Made by a program: the position numbers and the translations under genes. Under the pieces are notes generated by a model. That model worked only from the letters and a program-made list of their open reading frames with translations, searched no databases and was not told the origin of the DNA. Source: Cellvibrionales bacterium (lineage in GTDB: Bacteria > Pseudomonadota > Gammaproteobacteria > Pseudomonadales > UBA7239). From it: a stretch of 64,000 bases of DNA. The DNA is taken from assembly GCA_016713115.1 (NCBI GenBank), contig JADJPU010000001.1, positions 2,232,001 to 2,296,000 on the forward strand. The letters are read 5' to 3'. Of the stretch, positions 43,891 through 54,789 are shown in pieces; position 1 is the stretch's first letter, and each line of letters begins with the position of its first letter.

Positions 43891-44379
43891 ATGCAAATTA
43901 CCAAAGATACCGTTGCGGTTTTTCATTATCGTCTGACAGAACTGGGTGGCAGTTTTTCCGAAGATTCGCGCACTGAAGAGCCAGTTGCGTATCTGCATGG
44001 GCACGACAATATCCTGTCTGGGTTGGAAGAAGTCTTGGTGGGCAAAGCAGCGGGTGAGACGGTTAGCGTCACGCTGCCACCCGAGCGCGCCTACGGCGTT
44101 ATCAATCCAGAGTTGCAACAGCGCATCTCGATCAAACACCTGAAGTTCAACGGCAATAAATTAAAAGCTGGCGATATTGCGTGGGTGGAAACGCAAGAAG
44201 GGCCGCGCCAAGTGACGGTGATCAAGCCTGGCAAGTTTATGGCCGAGGTAGATACCAATCATCCCTTGGCAGGAAAAACGCTGACATTTGATATTGAAAT
44301 TGTTAGCGTTAGAGCCGCTACGGAAGAAGAAATCGCCCACGGCCATGCGCACGGTGAGGGTGGGCATCACCACGACTAA
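43891..44379 (+). CDS. slyD: FKBP-type peptidyl-prolyl isomerase SlyD
   Basis: The 162-residue protein starts at ATG 43891 (GAGGAAG nine bases before). It has the FKBP core split by an insert-in-flap domain. Segments PVAYLHGHDNILSGLEEVLVGKAAGE, LPPERAYGV and DTNHPLAGKTLTFDIEIVSV are typical, and the tail HGHAHGEGGHHH is a metal-binding histidine-rich end, here shorter than in E. coli. It folds proteins and can deliver nickel. Confidence 0.93.
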   Translation: MQITKDTVAVFHYRLTELGGSFSEDSRTEEPVAYLHGHDNILSGLEEVLVGKAAGETVSVTLPPERAYGVINPELQQRISIKHLKFNGNKLKAGDIAWVETQEGPRQVTVIKPGKFMAEVDTNHPLAGKTLTFDIEIVSVRAATEEEIAHGHAHGEGGHHHD

Positions 44380-44401
44380 ATGCAACAAAGGAGAGAGGAT
44401 G

Positions 44402-47400
44402 ATGAACAGCAAGGATTGGATACAAAAAGCGCGGCAACTGGCATGCAATTACCGTCGCACGCTAATCACAGTGTTTTCTATTATCACTCTCTACACGCTG
44501 CTAGGATTTTTTATCCTGCCGTGGTCTATCCAGCGGTATTTGACGCACAGTTTTGCTGAAAATTTACAGCGCGGCGTAGAAGTTCACGCTGTGCGCTTTA
44601 ATCCTTACAAGGTAAAACTGCAAATTGAAGGATTCAAAATTGCAGATACCGATAGCACACCGCTGCTATCCTTTGATTTGTTCAGTGTGAATTACAGCGC
44701 GTTGTCCGTATTTCGCTTGCGCTATGGCATTGAAGAAATTGCGCTGCAAAAGCCCTATATAAAATTGGATGCCAATGGCAAAGGTGGTTTTACCCTGCTA
44801 GATGCTTTTGCTAATTTGTCGAGTCAGTCGCCAGATAAACCGGCAGAAGAGCCGGAAAGCACAGCTGAAGTGCCGGCAGTATGGTTGGGCAATTTGCAGA
44901 TCAGTGGTGGCTTGATTGATTACAGTGACGCTGCAAGAGCTGGTGGTTTTAAGCAGCGCGTCGAATTGCCAACGGTTGCTATTAACGATTTTTACACCAA
45001 GAAAAAAGAGCACGCCAATCGCTTTGAGTTGGAAATAGCAGATGAGCAAGGCGGCACTGTAACCTTAGGTGCCGTGTTGGAAAATCTGAAGCCACTGCGA
45101 TTGAATGGTGATATTGCCATCAGCAATTTGGATCTTGCGCCCGCATGGCAGTGGTTGTCGTTGCCAGTTAATTTCAACTTGAAAGCGCCGCATCTGGCAT
45201 TTAAGACTCAGTTTTCTGTGCAAATGGACAGTGCTTTGGATTTGCAAGCAATGAAAACTTCCTTGGAGCTGAAAGATTTAAGCATTTACAGCAAAGACAA
45301 TGCGGAATCGCCGGTGATTCAACTGCCATTGTTGGGTGTGAATGATGTCAATGTGAACCTGTTGCAACAGTCAGTGACGGTTGGAAGTTTTCAAGCCAAT
45401 GACGGCGTGGTGAATCTGGTTTTAGATAAGCAGGGTGTTGCCAACCTGCAAAACTTATTTGCGCAAACGGCAGCGGAAGAACCTACTCCTGCAGCTGCTC
45501 CTCCAGCATCAACGCCAACCGATACTAATGCTGCGCCAGCGCCAGCTAATACAGCACCTACGCCAGCTGCAGAAAAACCTTGGGATGTCTTGGTGCATCA
45601 AATACGCTTCAATAACTACACCATCAATATTCGCGATGAACAGCCTGCGCAGGCACTGGTGCTTGGTTTGACACCACTGACGATCAGTATTGATGAATGG
45701 AAGCCACTGTCTTCTGATCGTTTTTCTGTTCAGATTCAGAGTGGTTTAGTTAATGAAAGCAAAGCTGCCGTAGGCCAGTTACAGATTAATACGCAGCTTC
45801 AATTAACTCCATTGATTGCTGATACAAAAGTTGACTTGCAGCAATTTCAGTTGCCTACAATTCAGCCTTATGTGCAAGATGCCGTTCGCGCACAAATTAA
45901 GGATGGTGCGCTAACTGCAGCGTTGGATGTGCATTTCGAATCGGCGGAAAAGCCAGTGATAGAAATCAAAGGCACGGCAGGCATCAAGAAATTATCGGTT
46001 AAAGAACAAAAAGGCGATAAAAGTTTGTTGCAATGGGATGCGTTGGATATCGCAGGGCTTTCCTTTCGGTTACCAAATAATGAGTTAAAAATTGAGAAGG
46101 TGACGATAGAGAAACCAGATACTGGTTTTGTTATTAACTCAGATGGCTCCACCAATATTGAAAAAATGCTCGTGGCTGCAAAACCAGCGACCAGCAAAGC
46201 TGTCACTGCAAAAGCCGCAGCACCGAAACCTGCGGCCAAAGCCGAAAAGTCCGCTGCGCCAATGAAATTAGCAATTGGCACAGTAGATATCCGCAATGCC
46301 AACTTGGGGTTTGCGGATTTATCAATGAAGCCAAATTTCAAAGTGGCAATGAGTCAGTTGTCTGGCTCTATCAAAGACTTATCCTCGGATGCTAAAAAGC
46401 AGGCCAGTATCAATTTAAAAGGCAAAGTGGATCGCTACGCGCCGGTAACGATTAATGGAAAGATGAACCCCTTGGCAGCGAAGCCTAGTTTAGATGTGCA
46501 ATTTGCGTTTAATAATTTAGAGCTGACCACATTCACGCCGTATTCAGGCACTTATGCGGGATTCAAAATTAAGCAGGGGCAGTTGTCGCTGGATATTAAC
46601 TATCAGTTGGTTGATAACAAGATTCAAGGCAAAAACAAAATTGTGATGAATCAGTTGCAGTTGGGTGAATCGGTGGAAAGTCAAAAAGCCATTGATTTGC
46701 CCTTGCGTTTAGCTATTGCTTTATTGCGCGATGAAAACGGCGTGATTGATTTGGGTTTTGAAGTGGGCGGCGATCTCAATGATCCGCAATTTTCTGTCGG
46801 CGGCATTTTGTGGAAAGTGTTGAGCAATATGGTGATGAAAGTGGTGACCTCACCGTTCAAGGCTATTGCTTCGCTGGCTGGCGGCGGTGGTGAAGCGGCG
46901 GAAGGCGTCGATAAAATTGATTTTGCGGCAGGTCAATCTCAATTGGATGCGGCATCGCTAGGAAAACTCAAAATGGCGGCCGATTTACTCAACAAACGCA
47001 ATAATTTGCGCATTACAGTGCAGGGCAATGCTTTGCCAGCTGATGATCGTGCTGCGTTACAAAATAAAAAATTAGCGATGATTTTGCAGCAAGACAGTAA
47101 TGCGCCGATGGAAACCTACCTCTCCGCATCGGCTGCGGTTGAAGATGGCGGTGCTTATCGTGCATTAAATCGCCATTACAAAAAACAGAGCAATTATGAT
47201 CTCGGCGACCTACAAGGAAAAATCAAAGCGCAGCGCACAGCAAAAGGCGAACAGTTGGATGATGCGGCATTAAAGCAGGCAGCTTATGAGCATGCGTGGA
47301 AAACAGCGCGCGACAAAATGGCGGTCAGTGATGATGAATTGCGTCAGTTGGCTTTGGAGCGAGCCACACAAATTAAATCGGTATTGGTGGAGCAGAATGG

Positions 47401-47491
47401 CGTTGCGCCGGAGCGTGTGTTTGTACTGGATGTGAATACGGATCCAGAAAAAGCCTCGCTGACGACTGCGTTGTCACTGGATGTGAACTAA
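44402..47491 (+). CDS. Large DUF748 (AsmA-like) envelope protein
   Basis: The protein is about 1029 residues, starting at ATG 44402 (or 44399) after GGAGAGAGG; an in-frame upstream start would extend into slyD. It has one N-terminal membrane helix (LITVFSIITLYTLLGFFILPW) and a long periplasmic beta-rich DUF748 domain, starting with GVEVHAVRFNPYKVKLQIEGF. Low-complexity Pro/Ala linkers are at about 360-405 and 595-625. The middle of the C-terminal part (RLAIALLRDENGVIDLGFEVGGDLNDPQFSVGGILWKVL) is the most conserved block of the family. Relatives in the AsmA/TamB group form hydrophobic grooves that carry phospholipid to the outer membrane; for this protein the function is inferred. Confidence 0.87.
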   Translation: MNSKDWIQKARQLACNYRRTLITVFSIITLYTLLGFFILPWSIQRYLTHSFAENLQRGVEVHAVRFNPYKVKLQIEGFKIADTDSTPLLSFDLFSVNYSALSVFRLRYGIEEIALQKPYIKLDANGKGGFTLLDAFANLSSQSPDKPAEEPESTAEVPAVWLGNLQISGGLIDYSDAARAGGFKQRVELPTVAINDFYTKKKEHANRFELEIADEQGGTVTLGAVLENLKPLRLNGDIAISNLDLAPAWQWLSLPVNFNLKAPHLAFKTQFSVQMDSALDLQAMKTSLELKDLSIYSKDNAESPVIQLPLLGVNDVNVNLLQQSVTVGSFQANDGVVNLVLDKQGVANLQNLFAQTAAEEPTPAAAPPASTPTDTNAAPAPANTAPTPAAEKPWDVLVHQIRFNNYTINIRDEQPAQALVLGLTPLTISIDEWKPLSSDRFSVQIQSGLVNESKAAVGQLQINTQLQLTPLIADTKVDLQQFQLPTIQPYVQDAVRAQIKDGALTAALDVHFESAEKPVIEIKGTAGIKKLSVKEQKGDKSLLQWDALDIAGLSFRLPNNELKIEKVTIEKPDTGFVINSDGSTNIEKMLVAAKPATSKAVTAKAAAPKPAAKAEKSAAPMKLAIGTVDIRNANLGFADLSMKPNFKVAMSQLSGSIKDLSSDAKKQASINLKGKVDRYAPVTINGKMNPLAAKPSLDVQFAFNNLELTTFTPYSGTYAGFKIKQGQLSLDINYQLVDNKIQGKNKIVMNQLQLGESVESQKAIDLPLRLAIALLRDENGVIDLGFEVGGDLNDPQFSVGGILWKVLSNMVMKVVTSPFKAIASLAGGGGEAAEGVDKIDFAAGQSQLDAASLGKLKMAADLLNKRNNLRITVQGNALPADDRAALQNKKLAMILQQDSNAPMETYLSASAAVEDGGAYRALNRHYKKQSNYDLGDLQGKIKAQRTAKGEQLDDAALKQAAYEHAWKTARDKMAVSDDELRQLALERATQIKSVLVEQNGVAPERVFVLDVNTDPEKASLTTALSLDVN

Positions 47492-47526
47492 GCGCAATCG
47501 TCAGCGAAGTGAAGAAGCGCTGGGCG

Positions 47527-49728
47527 TTATTGCCCAGCAGAAGCTTTCAGTTCGCGGCGACGGCGGTGTAAAACTGGCTCGGTATAGCCATTGGGTTGAT
47601 GCACGCCACCAAACACCAATTCGCAGGCGGCTTGAAACGCTACGGATTCATCAAAGTTAGGTGACATATTACGGTAGTTGGGGTCGCCTGCATTTTGTCG
47701 GTCCACCACCACGGCCATGCGTTTGAAAGTTTCCAACACATGTACGCGTTTACAAAAATCGTGGCGCAACCAGTTGGCGATATGTTGGCTGGAAATACGC
47801 AGCGTGGCGCGGTCCTCCATCAAACCAATGTCATTGATGTCCGGCACTTTTGAACAGCCGACCCCTTGATCTATCCAGCGCACCACATAGCCGAGAATGC
47901 TTTGGCAGTTGTTATTGAGTTCTTGCTGAATATCTTCCTCGCTGAGTTTGGTATCGCCCAGTAAAGGCAGGGTGAGAATGTCATCCAAGCTGGCGCGCGT
48001 GCGATTTTGTAATTCTTTTTGTCGCTCAAACACATTCACTTTGTGATAGTGCATAGCGTGCAGAGTGGCGGCCGTGGGCGAGGGCACCCACGCAGTATTT
48101 GCGCCCGCCATCGGGTGCATGATTTTTGTGGCCACCATGTCTTTCATTAAATCAGGCATCGCCCACATGCCTTTGCCGATTTGTGCTTTGCCTGAAAGCC
48201 CGCAAGCTAACCCAATATCTACATTCCAGTTTTCATAGGCGCTGATCCACGGTTTTTGTTTCATTTCATTTTTTCGCGCCATCACACCGGCTTCCATCGA
48301 GGTGTGAATTTCGTCACCCGTGCGATCTAAAAATCCGGTATTGATAAAAATTACGCGCTCTTTCGCGGCGCGTATACACTCTTTTAAGTTGACCGTAGTG
48401 CGGCGCTCTTCATCCATGATGCCAATTTTTACGGTGTTGCGCGCCAAGCCCAGTGCGTGTTCTACACGGCCAAAAATTTCACAGGCAAAAGCCACTTCTT
48501 CTGGGCCGTGCATTTTGGGTTTAACAATGTAAACAGAATTGGTGCGCGAATTTTTGCGCGTGCCGATGGCTTTCAAATCGTGCATGGCAATTGCCACGGT
48601 AATCATCGCATCCAAAATGCCTTCTGGTACTTCTTCATCTTTGAGCAATACAGCTTCGTTGGTCATCAAGTGACCGACATTGCGCACCAACATCAATGCG
48701 CGACCATGTAGCGTAATCGGTTCACCTTTGGGGTTTAGCGCGTGCAAATCGGGCGCTAGAGTGCGCGTCACTTCTTTGCCGTTTTTCATAAACGAATCGA
48801 CCAGCGTGCCTTTCATCAGGCCGAGCCAGTTGCGATAAACCTCGGTTTTATCTTCGCCATCTACAGCGGCAACAGAATCTTCGCAATCTTGAATGGTGGT
48901 GATGGCAGATTCCAGCGCCACATCTTTGATGTGTGCAGGATCATCGCGCCCGACAACATGTTCTGCATCAATTTGTATATCAATGTAGAGGCCGTTGTTG
49001 CGCAGTAAAACATGCGAAGGGTTGGATGGATTGCCGTCGGTGTTGCGAAACCAATAACCGGCAAATTGTTCTGATTTTTTTAAACCCATCTTGTTGCCGT
49101 TTTTCAGTGTGACTTCCAGTTGCGCATTGATAACGGCGTATTTCACCGCGTCGGCGTGTGAACCGTTGGCGAGTGGTGCAACTTCATCTAAAAATTGACG
49201 CACATAGGCGATGACTTTTGCGCCACGCACGGGGTTGTAACTGTTACCGCGCTCGCAGCCATCGGCTTCGTCAATCACATCGGTGCCGTACAGCGCATCG
49301 TACAAAGAACCCCAGCGCGCATTGGCAGCATTCAAGGCATAGCGTGCATTTTTTACCGGCACCACCAACTGCGGGCCAGCCAGTGTGGCAATTTCCTCAT
49401 CCACATGATCAGTGGTGATGCTGAAGTCCGCGCCTTCTGGCATCAGGTAGCCAATTTTTTCCAAGAAGGCTTTGTATTTATCGTGATCGTGCGGTTTGTC
49501 GCAGTGTGATTGGTGCCAAGTGTCGATTTGTTTTTGTAGCGTGTTGCGTTTGTCGAGCAGGATGTTGTTCTTAGGACCGAGATCCATCACGATGGATTCA
49601 AACGCGCTCCAGAAATCTTCGCTGCTGATGTCGAGATCAGGCAGCACTTCATCAGCTACTAAGCGATAAAGTGGTTCGGCAATTTGCAAATTGCCTTGAG
49701 AAATGCGCGGCGTAGTATGTTGGCTCAT
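47527..49728 (-). CDS. glcB: Malate synthase G
   Basis: The protein is 733 residues (ATG 49728), the usual length of the large G-type enzyme. Signatures include FSITTDHVDEEIATLAGPQLVVPVKNARYALNAANARWGSLYDALYGTD, VYIVKPKMHGPEEVAFACEIFGRVE, IGIMDEERRTTVNLKECI and INTGFLDRTGDEIHTSM, with the catalytic Arg/Glu/Asp in these blocks. It condenses acetyl-CoA with glyoxylate to malate. It is divergent from isocitrate lyase across a 205-base region, so the two glyoxylate shunt genes may share regulation. No specific operator is recognised there. Confidence 0.95.
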   Translation of the reverse strand: MSQHTTPRISQGNLQIAEPLYRLVADEVLPDLDISSEDFWSAFESIVMDLGPKNNILLDKRNTLQKQIDTWHQSHCDKPHDHDKYKAFLEKIGYLMPEGADFSITTDHVDEEIATLAGPQLVVPVKNARYALNAANARWGSLYDALYGTDVIDEADGCERGNSYNPVRGAKVIAYVRQFLDEVAPLANGSHADAVKYAVINAQLEVTLKNGNKMGLKKSEQFAGYWFRNTDGNPSNPSHVLLRNNGLYIDIQIDAEHVVGRDDPAHIKDVALESAITTIQDCEDSVAAVDGEDKTEVYRNWLGLMKGTLVDSFMKNGKEVTRTLAPDLHALNPKGEPITLHGRALMLVRNVGHLMTNEAVLLKDEEVPEGILDAMITVAIAMHDLKAIGTRKNSRTNSVYIVKPKMHGPEEVAFACEIFGRVEHALGLARNTVKIGIMDEERRTTVNLKECIRAAKERVIFINTGFLDRTGDEIHTSMEAGVMARKNEMKQKPWISAYENWNVDIGLACGLSGKAQIGKGMWAMPDLMKDMVATKIMHPMAGANTAWVPSPTAATLHAMHYHKVNVFERQKELQNRTRASLDDILTLPLLGDTKLSEEDIQQELNNNCQSILGYVVRWIDQGVGCSKVPDINDIGLMEDRATLRISSQHIANWLRHDFCKRVHVLETFKRMAVVVDRQNAGDPNYRNMSPNFDESVAFQAACELVFGGVHQPNGYTEPVLHRRRRELKASAGQ

Positions 49729-49933
49729 AGCGATGGCTCGTGTTGCGAAGGGAAAAAAGCGGAAAAACAGGTGTTTTTTGTGCTGCGCGCATGATAGCAG
49801 AGCGTGTTGTAAAAATACTTCAGAACGGGGCGGCAAAAATCTACAAAACAGGCGGTTTTGGGTGGAAAAATCGCCATGAAATCCCTAGAATGCCGCCTCC
49901 TTTCACCACCCCTGAACCTTGCTGGAGACCACC

Positions 49934-51271
49934 ATGTCCATCGGTAATTACGACCGCGATGCTGAAGTTGCCCGCCTGAAAAAAGATTGGGCAGAAAACC
50001 CTCGTTGGAAAGGCGTCACACGCCCTTATTCTGCAGAGGATGTTGTGCGTCTGCGAGGCTCCATCAAAGTGGAAAACACCATCGCCAAGCGCGGTGCAGA
50101 AAAGCTGTGGGAGATGGTGACTCAAGGCGCCAAGCCTGCTTTCCGTCCTGAAAAAGATTTCGTGAACTGCATGGGCGCGCTGACTGGCGGCCAAGCGGTA
50201 CAGCAAGCCAAAGCGGGCGTACAAGCCATTTACCTCTCTGGCTGGCAGGTAGCTGCGGACAACAACAGCGCTTCTACCATGTACCCAGACCAATCCCTGT
50301 ACCCAGTGGATTCTGTGCCTGCCGTTGTGAAACGCATCAACAACAGCTTCAAACGCGCAGACCAAATTCAATGGAAAGCGGGCATGAAGCCTGGCGATGC
50401 CGGTTATGTGGATTACTTCCTGCCTATCGTGGCTGACGCGGAAGCCGGTTTCGGCGGCGTGTTGAATGCTTATGAATTGATGCGCGCCATGATCGAAGCG
50501 GGCGCAGCTGGCGTTCACTTCGAAGACCAGTTGGCTTCCGTGAAAAAATGCGGCCACATGGGCGGCAAAGTATTGGTGCCTACGCAAGAAGCGGTGCAAA
50601 AACTGGTGGCTGCGCGTTTGGCGGCTGATGTGGCCGATGTGCCGACTATCGTACTGGCGCGCACCGATGCCAACGCGGCAGATTTGTTGACCTCTGATTT
50701 CGACCCGAACGACAAGCCGTTTGTGGTGGGTGATCGCACTGCCGAAGGTTTCTACCGCACGCGCGCTGGTATCGATCAAGCCATCAGCCGTGGTTTGGCT
50801 TATGCGCCGTACGCCGATTTGTTGTGGTGTGAAACAGCAAAACCGGATTTGGAAGAAGCGCGCGTTTTCGCAGAAGCGATCAGAAAGCAGTATCCCGATC
50901 AAATGTTGGCATACAACTGCTCGCCATCGTTCAACTGGAAGAAAAATATTGACGATGCCACCATCGCCAAATTCCAGCGCGAACTGTCTGCCATGGGTTA
51001 CAAGTATCAGTTCATCACTTTGGCTGGCATTCACAACATGTGGTACAACATGTTTGAACTCGCGTATGCCTATGCGCGTGAAGACATGACAGCCTATGTT
51101 GAAATGGTGCAAGAGCCTGAGTTTGCAGCGCGCGATAAAGGCTATACCTTCGTCGCTCACCAGCAAGAAGTGGGTACCGGTTACTTCGATGATATGACTA
51201 CCGTGATTCAAGGTGGTGCATCGTCGGTGACTGCTTTGACGGGTTCTACCGAAGAAGAGCAGTTCCACTGA
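49934..51271 (+). CDS. aceA: Isocitrate lyase
   Basis: The 445-residue enzyme splits isocitrate to succinate and glyoxylate. The ATG at 49934 is preceded by GGAG at six bases. The catalytic loop KKCGHMGGKVLVPT (Cys near 196) and the metal region SGWQVAADNN and ARTDANAA are conserved, as is NCSPSFNWKK. It has the shorter AceA form. Together with glcB it makes the glyoxylate shunt, needed for growth on acetate or fatty acids, consistent with the acyl-CoA ligase and lipid genes of this window. Confidence 0.96.
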   Translation: MSIGNYDRDAEVARLKKDWAENPRWKGVTRPYSAEDVVRLRGSIKVENTIAKRGAEKLWEMVTQGAKPAFRPEKDFVNCMGALTGGQAVQQAKAGVQAIYLSGWQVAADNNSASTMYPDQSLYPVDSVPAVVKRINNSFKRADQIQWKAGMKPGDAGYVDYFLPIVADAEAGFGGVLNAYELMRAMIEAGAAGVHFEDQLASVKKCGHMGGKVLVPTQEAVQKLVAARLAADVADVPTIVLARTDANAADLLTSDFDPNDKPFVVGDRTAEGFYRTRAGIDQAISRGLAYAPYADLLWCETAKPDLEEARVFAEAIRKQYPDQMLAYNCSPSFNWKKNIDDATIAKFQRELSAMGYKYQFITLAGIHNMWYNMFELAYAYAREDMTAYVEMVQEPEFAARDKGYTFVAHQQEVGTGYFDDMTTVIQGGASSVTALTGSTEEEQFH

Positions 51272-51345
51272 GTGACTCAGTTCACGGTTTGGTAAAAAAG
51301 CCCACTTTACAGATTGTGTCAAAACTCACGATCTAGCAGCTGACT

Positions 51346-51376
51346 AAAACGCCCTGAATTCAGGGCGTTTTTTTTG
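51346..51376 (+). terminator. Intrinsic terminator after isocitrate lyase
   Basis: An almost perfect palindrome, ACGCCCTGAATTCAGGGCGT, is followed by a run of Ts; A residues precede it. It ends the isocitrate lyase unit and lies 17 bases before the recC start. Confidence 0.9.
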
Positions 51377-51392
51377 TGAACAAGGATGCGAA

Positions 51393-54300
51393 ATGACGGT
51401 CACCGTGCACTTTTCCAACCGCATTGAAACCCTGCGTGATATGGCGCTGTCTGCTTTGTCACAACCCATGCTGGATCCGCTTGCTACCGAATATGTGTTG
51501 GTTGATAACAAAGTGATGGGGCAGTGGTTCCACCTGCAATTTGCCCAGCACTGCGGTATTGCTGCCAACACGCGAGCTATTCAGCCACATGAATTATTTT
51601 GGCTTCTGGCGCGCGCAGTTGTCTCCCATGACATCCCCAAAGAAACGCCGCTATCGAAATTGGAAATGACATGGAAGTTATATAGTTTGCTCGGCGATAA
51701 AAAAATATTGCAGCAAGCTGCCATGAAGCCGGTGCGAAATTATCTTCAAGGTGAGGAAAGCTACGCGCTGAAACGCTATCAGCTGTCAGCAGCAGTGGCA
51801 GATTTGTTCGATCAGTATCTGATTTATCGCCCCGTAATGATGTTGGCGTGGGAAGCGGGAAAGTCAGAAAAAATGAAGACGCCAATGCCGCTTGGCAAAG
51901 GACACTATGGAGCGCTATCGCTAAAGGGCAGCAGCATCGTGCAGCGATAGAAAAGTCTTTATTGGAAGCATTGGACAAACGAGACAGTACGCCTATTCAG
52001 ATGGCAATTCCTCTGCAGCGTCTCAGTGTGTTTGGCGTAACTTCTATGCCGCCGCATTTGGTGGATATGTTGATGTTGTTAGGCAAGCATATTCCTGTTG
52101 ATTTGTTTGTGTTAAATCCTTGTCGTGAGTATTGGTTCGATATTCAGTCGGCAAAAACATTGGAAAAAATTTACAAAAGCGCACATTGAATGACGGTGTG
52201 ATCGGCAATCCTTTGTTGGCGAGTCAAGGGCAGCAGGTGCGGGAGTTTATTGAGTCTTTGTATGCGCGCCATGATCAATATGCGTTTCATGAAGTAGAAA
52301 ACTATTGCGAATCTGATAAAGCAACGCTTCTGCGGTGTGTTCAGCAAGAAATTCTAGATTTGCAATATCAAGGTGGCATGGCACTCAGAAGCGCCCTTAT
52401 TCGTGATGCCAAAAAACAACCTATTCCAGAAGTCGAAGATTTAAAAGCAGTGCGAAGTGTGCAGGTTCACAGTTGTCACAGTCCGTTGCGAGAAGTGGAA
52501 GTGCTGCATGATCAACTGCTCGCCATGTTTAAACAAGATCCGACATTAAAACCGCGCGATGTTGTGGTGATGATGCCGCAAGTGGCGCCTTATGTGCCGT
52601 ATGTGGATACGGTATTTGGTGCTACATCCAATGTGTTGCCATATCACATTACGGATCGCAGTTGGTTGGAAGAGGTTCCTCTCTTAAATGCGCTGAACTT
52701 ATTGCTGGGATTGCCGAATAGTCGCTTGCCACTTGCCGATATTTTGGCTTTGCTAGAAGTGCCTGCAATTCAAGCGCGTTTCGCTATCGATCGTGATGGA
52801 TTTGAAAAGCTAAAAAAATGGTTGCGTGATAGTGGTGTGCGTTGGGGCTTGGATGCTTCGCATCGTGAGCAAGAAGATCTTCCTGCATACAGTGAATTTA
52901 GTTGGGAATTTGCCATTAATCGCTTGTTGGCTGGTTATGGCATGTCAGCTGGTGACATGCCCTTGGCGTTAGGAGGCGATAGCCTGCCTGTGATGCCATT
53001 CGATGAAGTAGAGGGCGGCAGCGCGGAACTGCTCAACAGCTTTTTACAATTTTGGGATACTTTGCTGCGTTTTAGAAAAGAATTATCAACGCCAGCAAGT
53101 GCGGTGATTTGGTGTGATCGCATCGACGAATTATTGGAGGCTTTTATCGTTCCGCAGTCGGACGAAGAGCAGCTAGCGCTGCGCGGTATTCGCCGTGAGA
53201 TTTATGCACTCAATAAAGCACAAGCGTGGTGTGAAGAAGAAATTGACATCGCAGTGGTGCGCGCATTAATCCAGCCGACTTTGCAGGCGCCTGCACAGGG
53301 CGGTCATCCGTGGCGAGAAGGGATTAAGTTTTGCAGCTTGATGCCAATGCGCGGCGTGCCATTTCGTGTGGTGTATATCTTGGGCATGAATCAAAGTGAT
53401 TATCCTAAACGCAGCACGCAATCCAGTTTTGATTTGATGAGAAATTATTACCAAGCCGGTGATCGTTCACGCCGCGTGGATGATCGTTGGTTGTTTTTGG
53501 AAGCATTGCTATCGGCGCGCGATGTATTTCATGTTAGCTATATCGGCAGAGATCAGCGCAAGAATGAAGAGCGACAGCCTTCTGTTGTGTTGGCAGAGTT
53601 GATGGACTATCTGCGCAATGGCTACTGTTTGTCAAAGATGGATGATGCTGATGGTAAGCAGTTCATTAAACAGTTGATTATTGAGCACCCCTTGCAGCCA
53701 TTTCATGTGGCATATTTTCAGAAATCACAAAGTGAACTTCTGCAATCCTTTAACAAGCAAGCGCTGGTTATTGCAGTGCATAAGAGGCAGGAGAGAAAAG
53801 CGCCTGTATCAACGGTCTCTTGGGTTAAATCAAAAAAAACAAATACGACATTGGATGTTTCGCTAGAGAGTTTTGTGCGCTTTTTTATAAAGCCAGAACA
53901 GTGGTTCTTTCGTGATCGCTGCAACAAAGTCTCTCTGAAAATCTATGATGAATCTGTATCGGATGCCGAAACTCTGCATTTGAATGATGCTCTGGATACT
54001 TGGGCTGTCAAAGATGCACTGTTGAATTTGGCGGGAACTGCTGAGGCGCAGGAGGGTGTCGAGCTTAATCAGCGTATTGACGCCTTGTTTGATCGACTGG
54101 CAAAGCAATGGACGGCAGAAGGGCGTTGGCCACTCGGCAATGGCAGCGATAGCTTGCGCAATAAAATGAAAAAAGAACTTACAGAATACTGGCTGGATGC
54201 AAGGAAATCGCTGCTGGGTGAAGCTGTGACTCACGCCGGTGAATATGAAGTGAAAACCAAGCTGGGATCTCTTCTTATTCGCGGTGAGTTGTCATGCATT

Positions 54301-54789
54301 GGCGATACTTTTTTCTTTCATACCGCCAGCAAGAAAAGTGACGCCAAAGAGTTTCAACTGGCAATCCAATCTACTTTTGCGGCTATTGCTATGCCGCGTG
54401 TAAAGCGGTCCGTAGCTGCCTTCTGGGAAGAAGGAAAGCCTGTGCAGAGTGAAGCTTTAAAAATTAATAAAGCTAATGAAGACTTTTTGGAAATATTGGC
54501 TGCCCTGTATCTGCAGTATCGCGAATATGGTTTGCCATTCCAGCCAGATGTTTCTTTAAAGTACAAAGAGGAATATCAAGATAGCGATCGAGATAAATGG
54601 GAGTCGAGTATTAACAAAGCATGGGAAGGTGACAGTTATGCTGGTGGCAGCGCAGGTCTTGCTGGTGATATTCAGTCGGTTGCCTTTTACATGTCTGAGC
54701 AACGCTTGTTAGATGAAGATTTTTTGAAAACGGCGTCCACGGTAACGAATGCTTGGAAACAATGGAAAGAATCTGAGGTTCAGGTATGA
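51393..54789 (+). CDS. recC: Exodeoxyribonuclease V gamma subunit RecC, frameshifted twice
   Basis: Three frames together make a protein of about 1132 residues, a normal RecC length. The start reads VHFSNRIETLRDMALSAL; the middle piece has LSVFGVTSMPPHLVDMLMLLGKHIPVDLFVLNPCREYW; the last frame has NPLLASQGQQVREFIE, VQVHSCHSPLREVEVLHDQLL and FCSLMPMRGVPFRVVYILGMNQSDYPK. Breaks lie at a six-base A run (51868-51873) and within 52160-52190, most likely another six-base A run (52164-52169). Adding one A at each gives continuous RecC. RecC recognises Chi in the RecBCD complex. It overlaps recB by four bases. Confidence 0.91.

Noticed and set aside
47519..47538. Hairpin GCTGGGC/GCCCAGC between the DUF748 and glcB genes
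   Set aside because: The stem overlaps the glcB stop and no T run follows on either strand, so I do not call a terminator.
49841..51322. Minus-strand 493-codon reading frame over isocitrate lyase
   Set aside because: It is the antisense shadow of a highly conserved enzyme, with no known domain.
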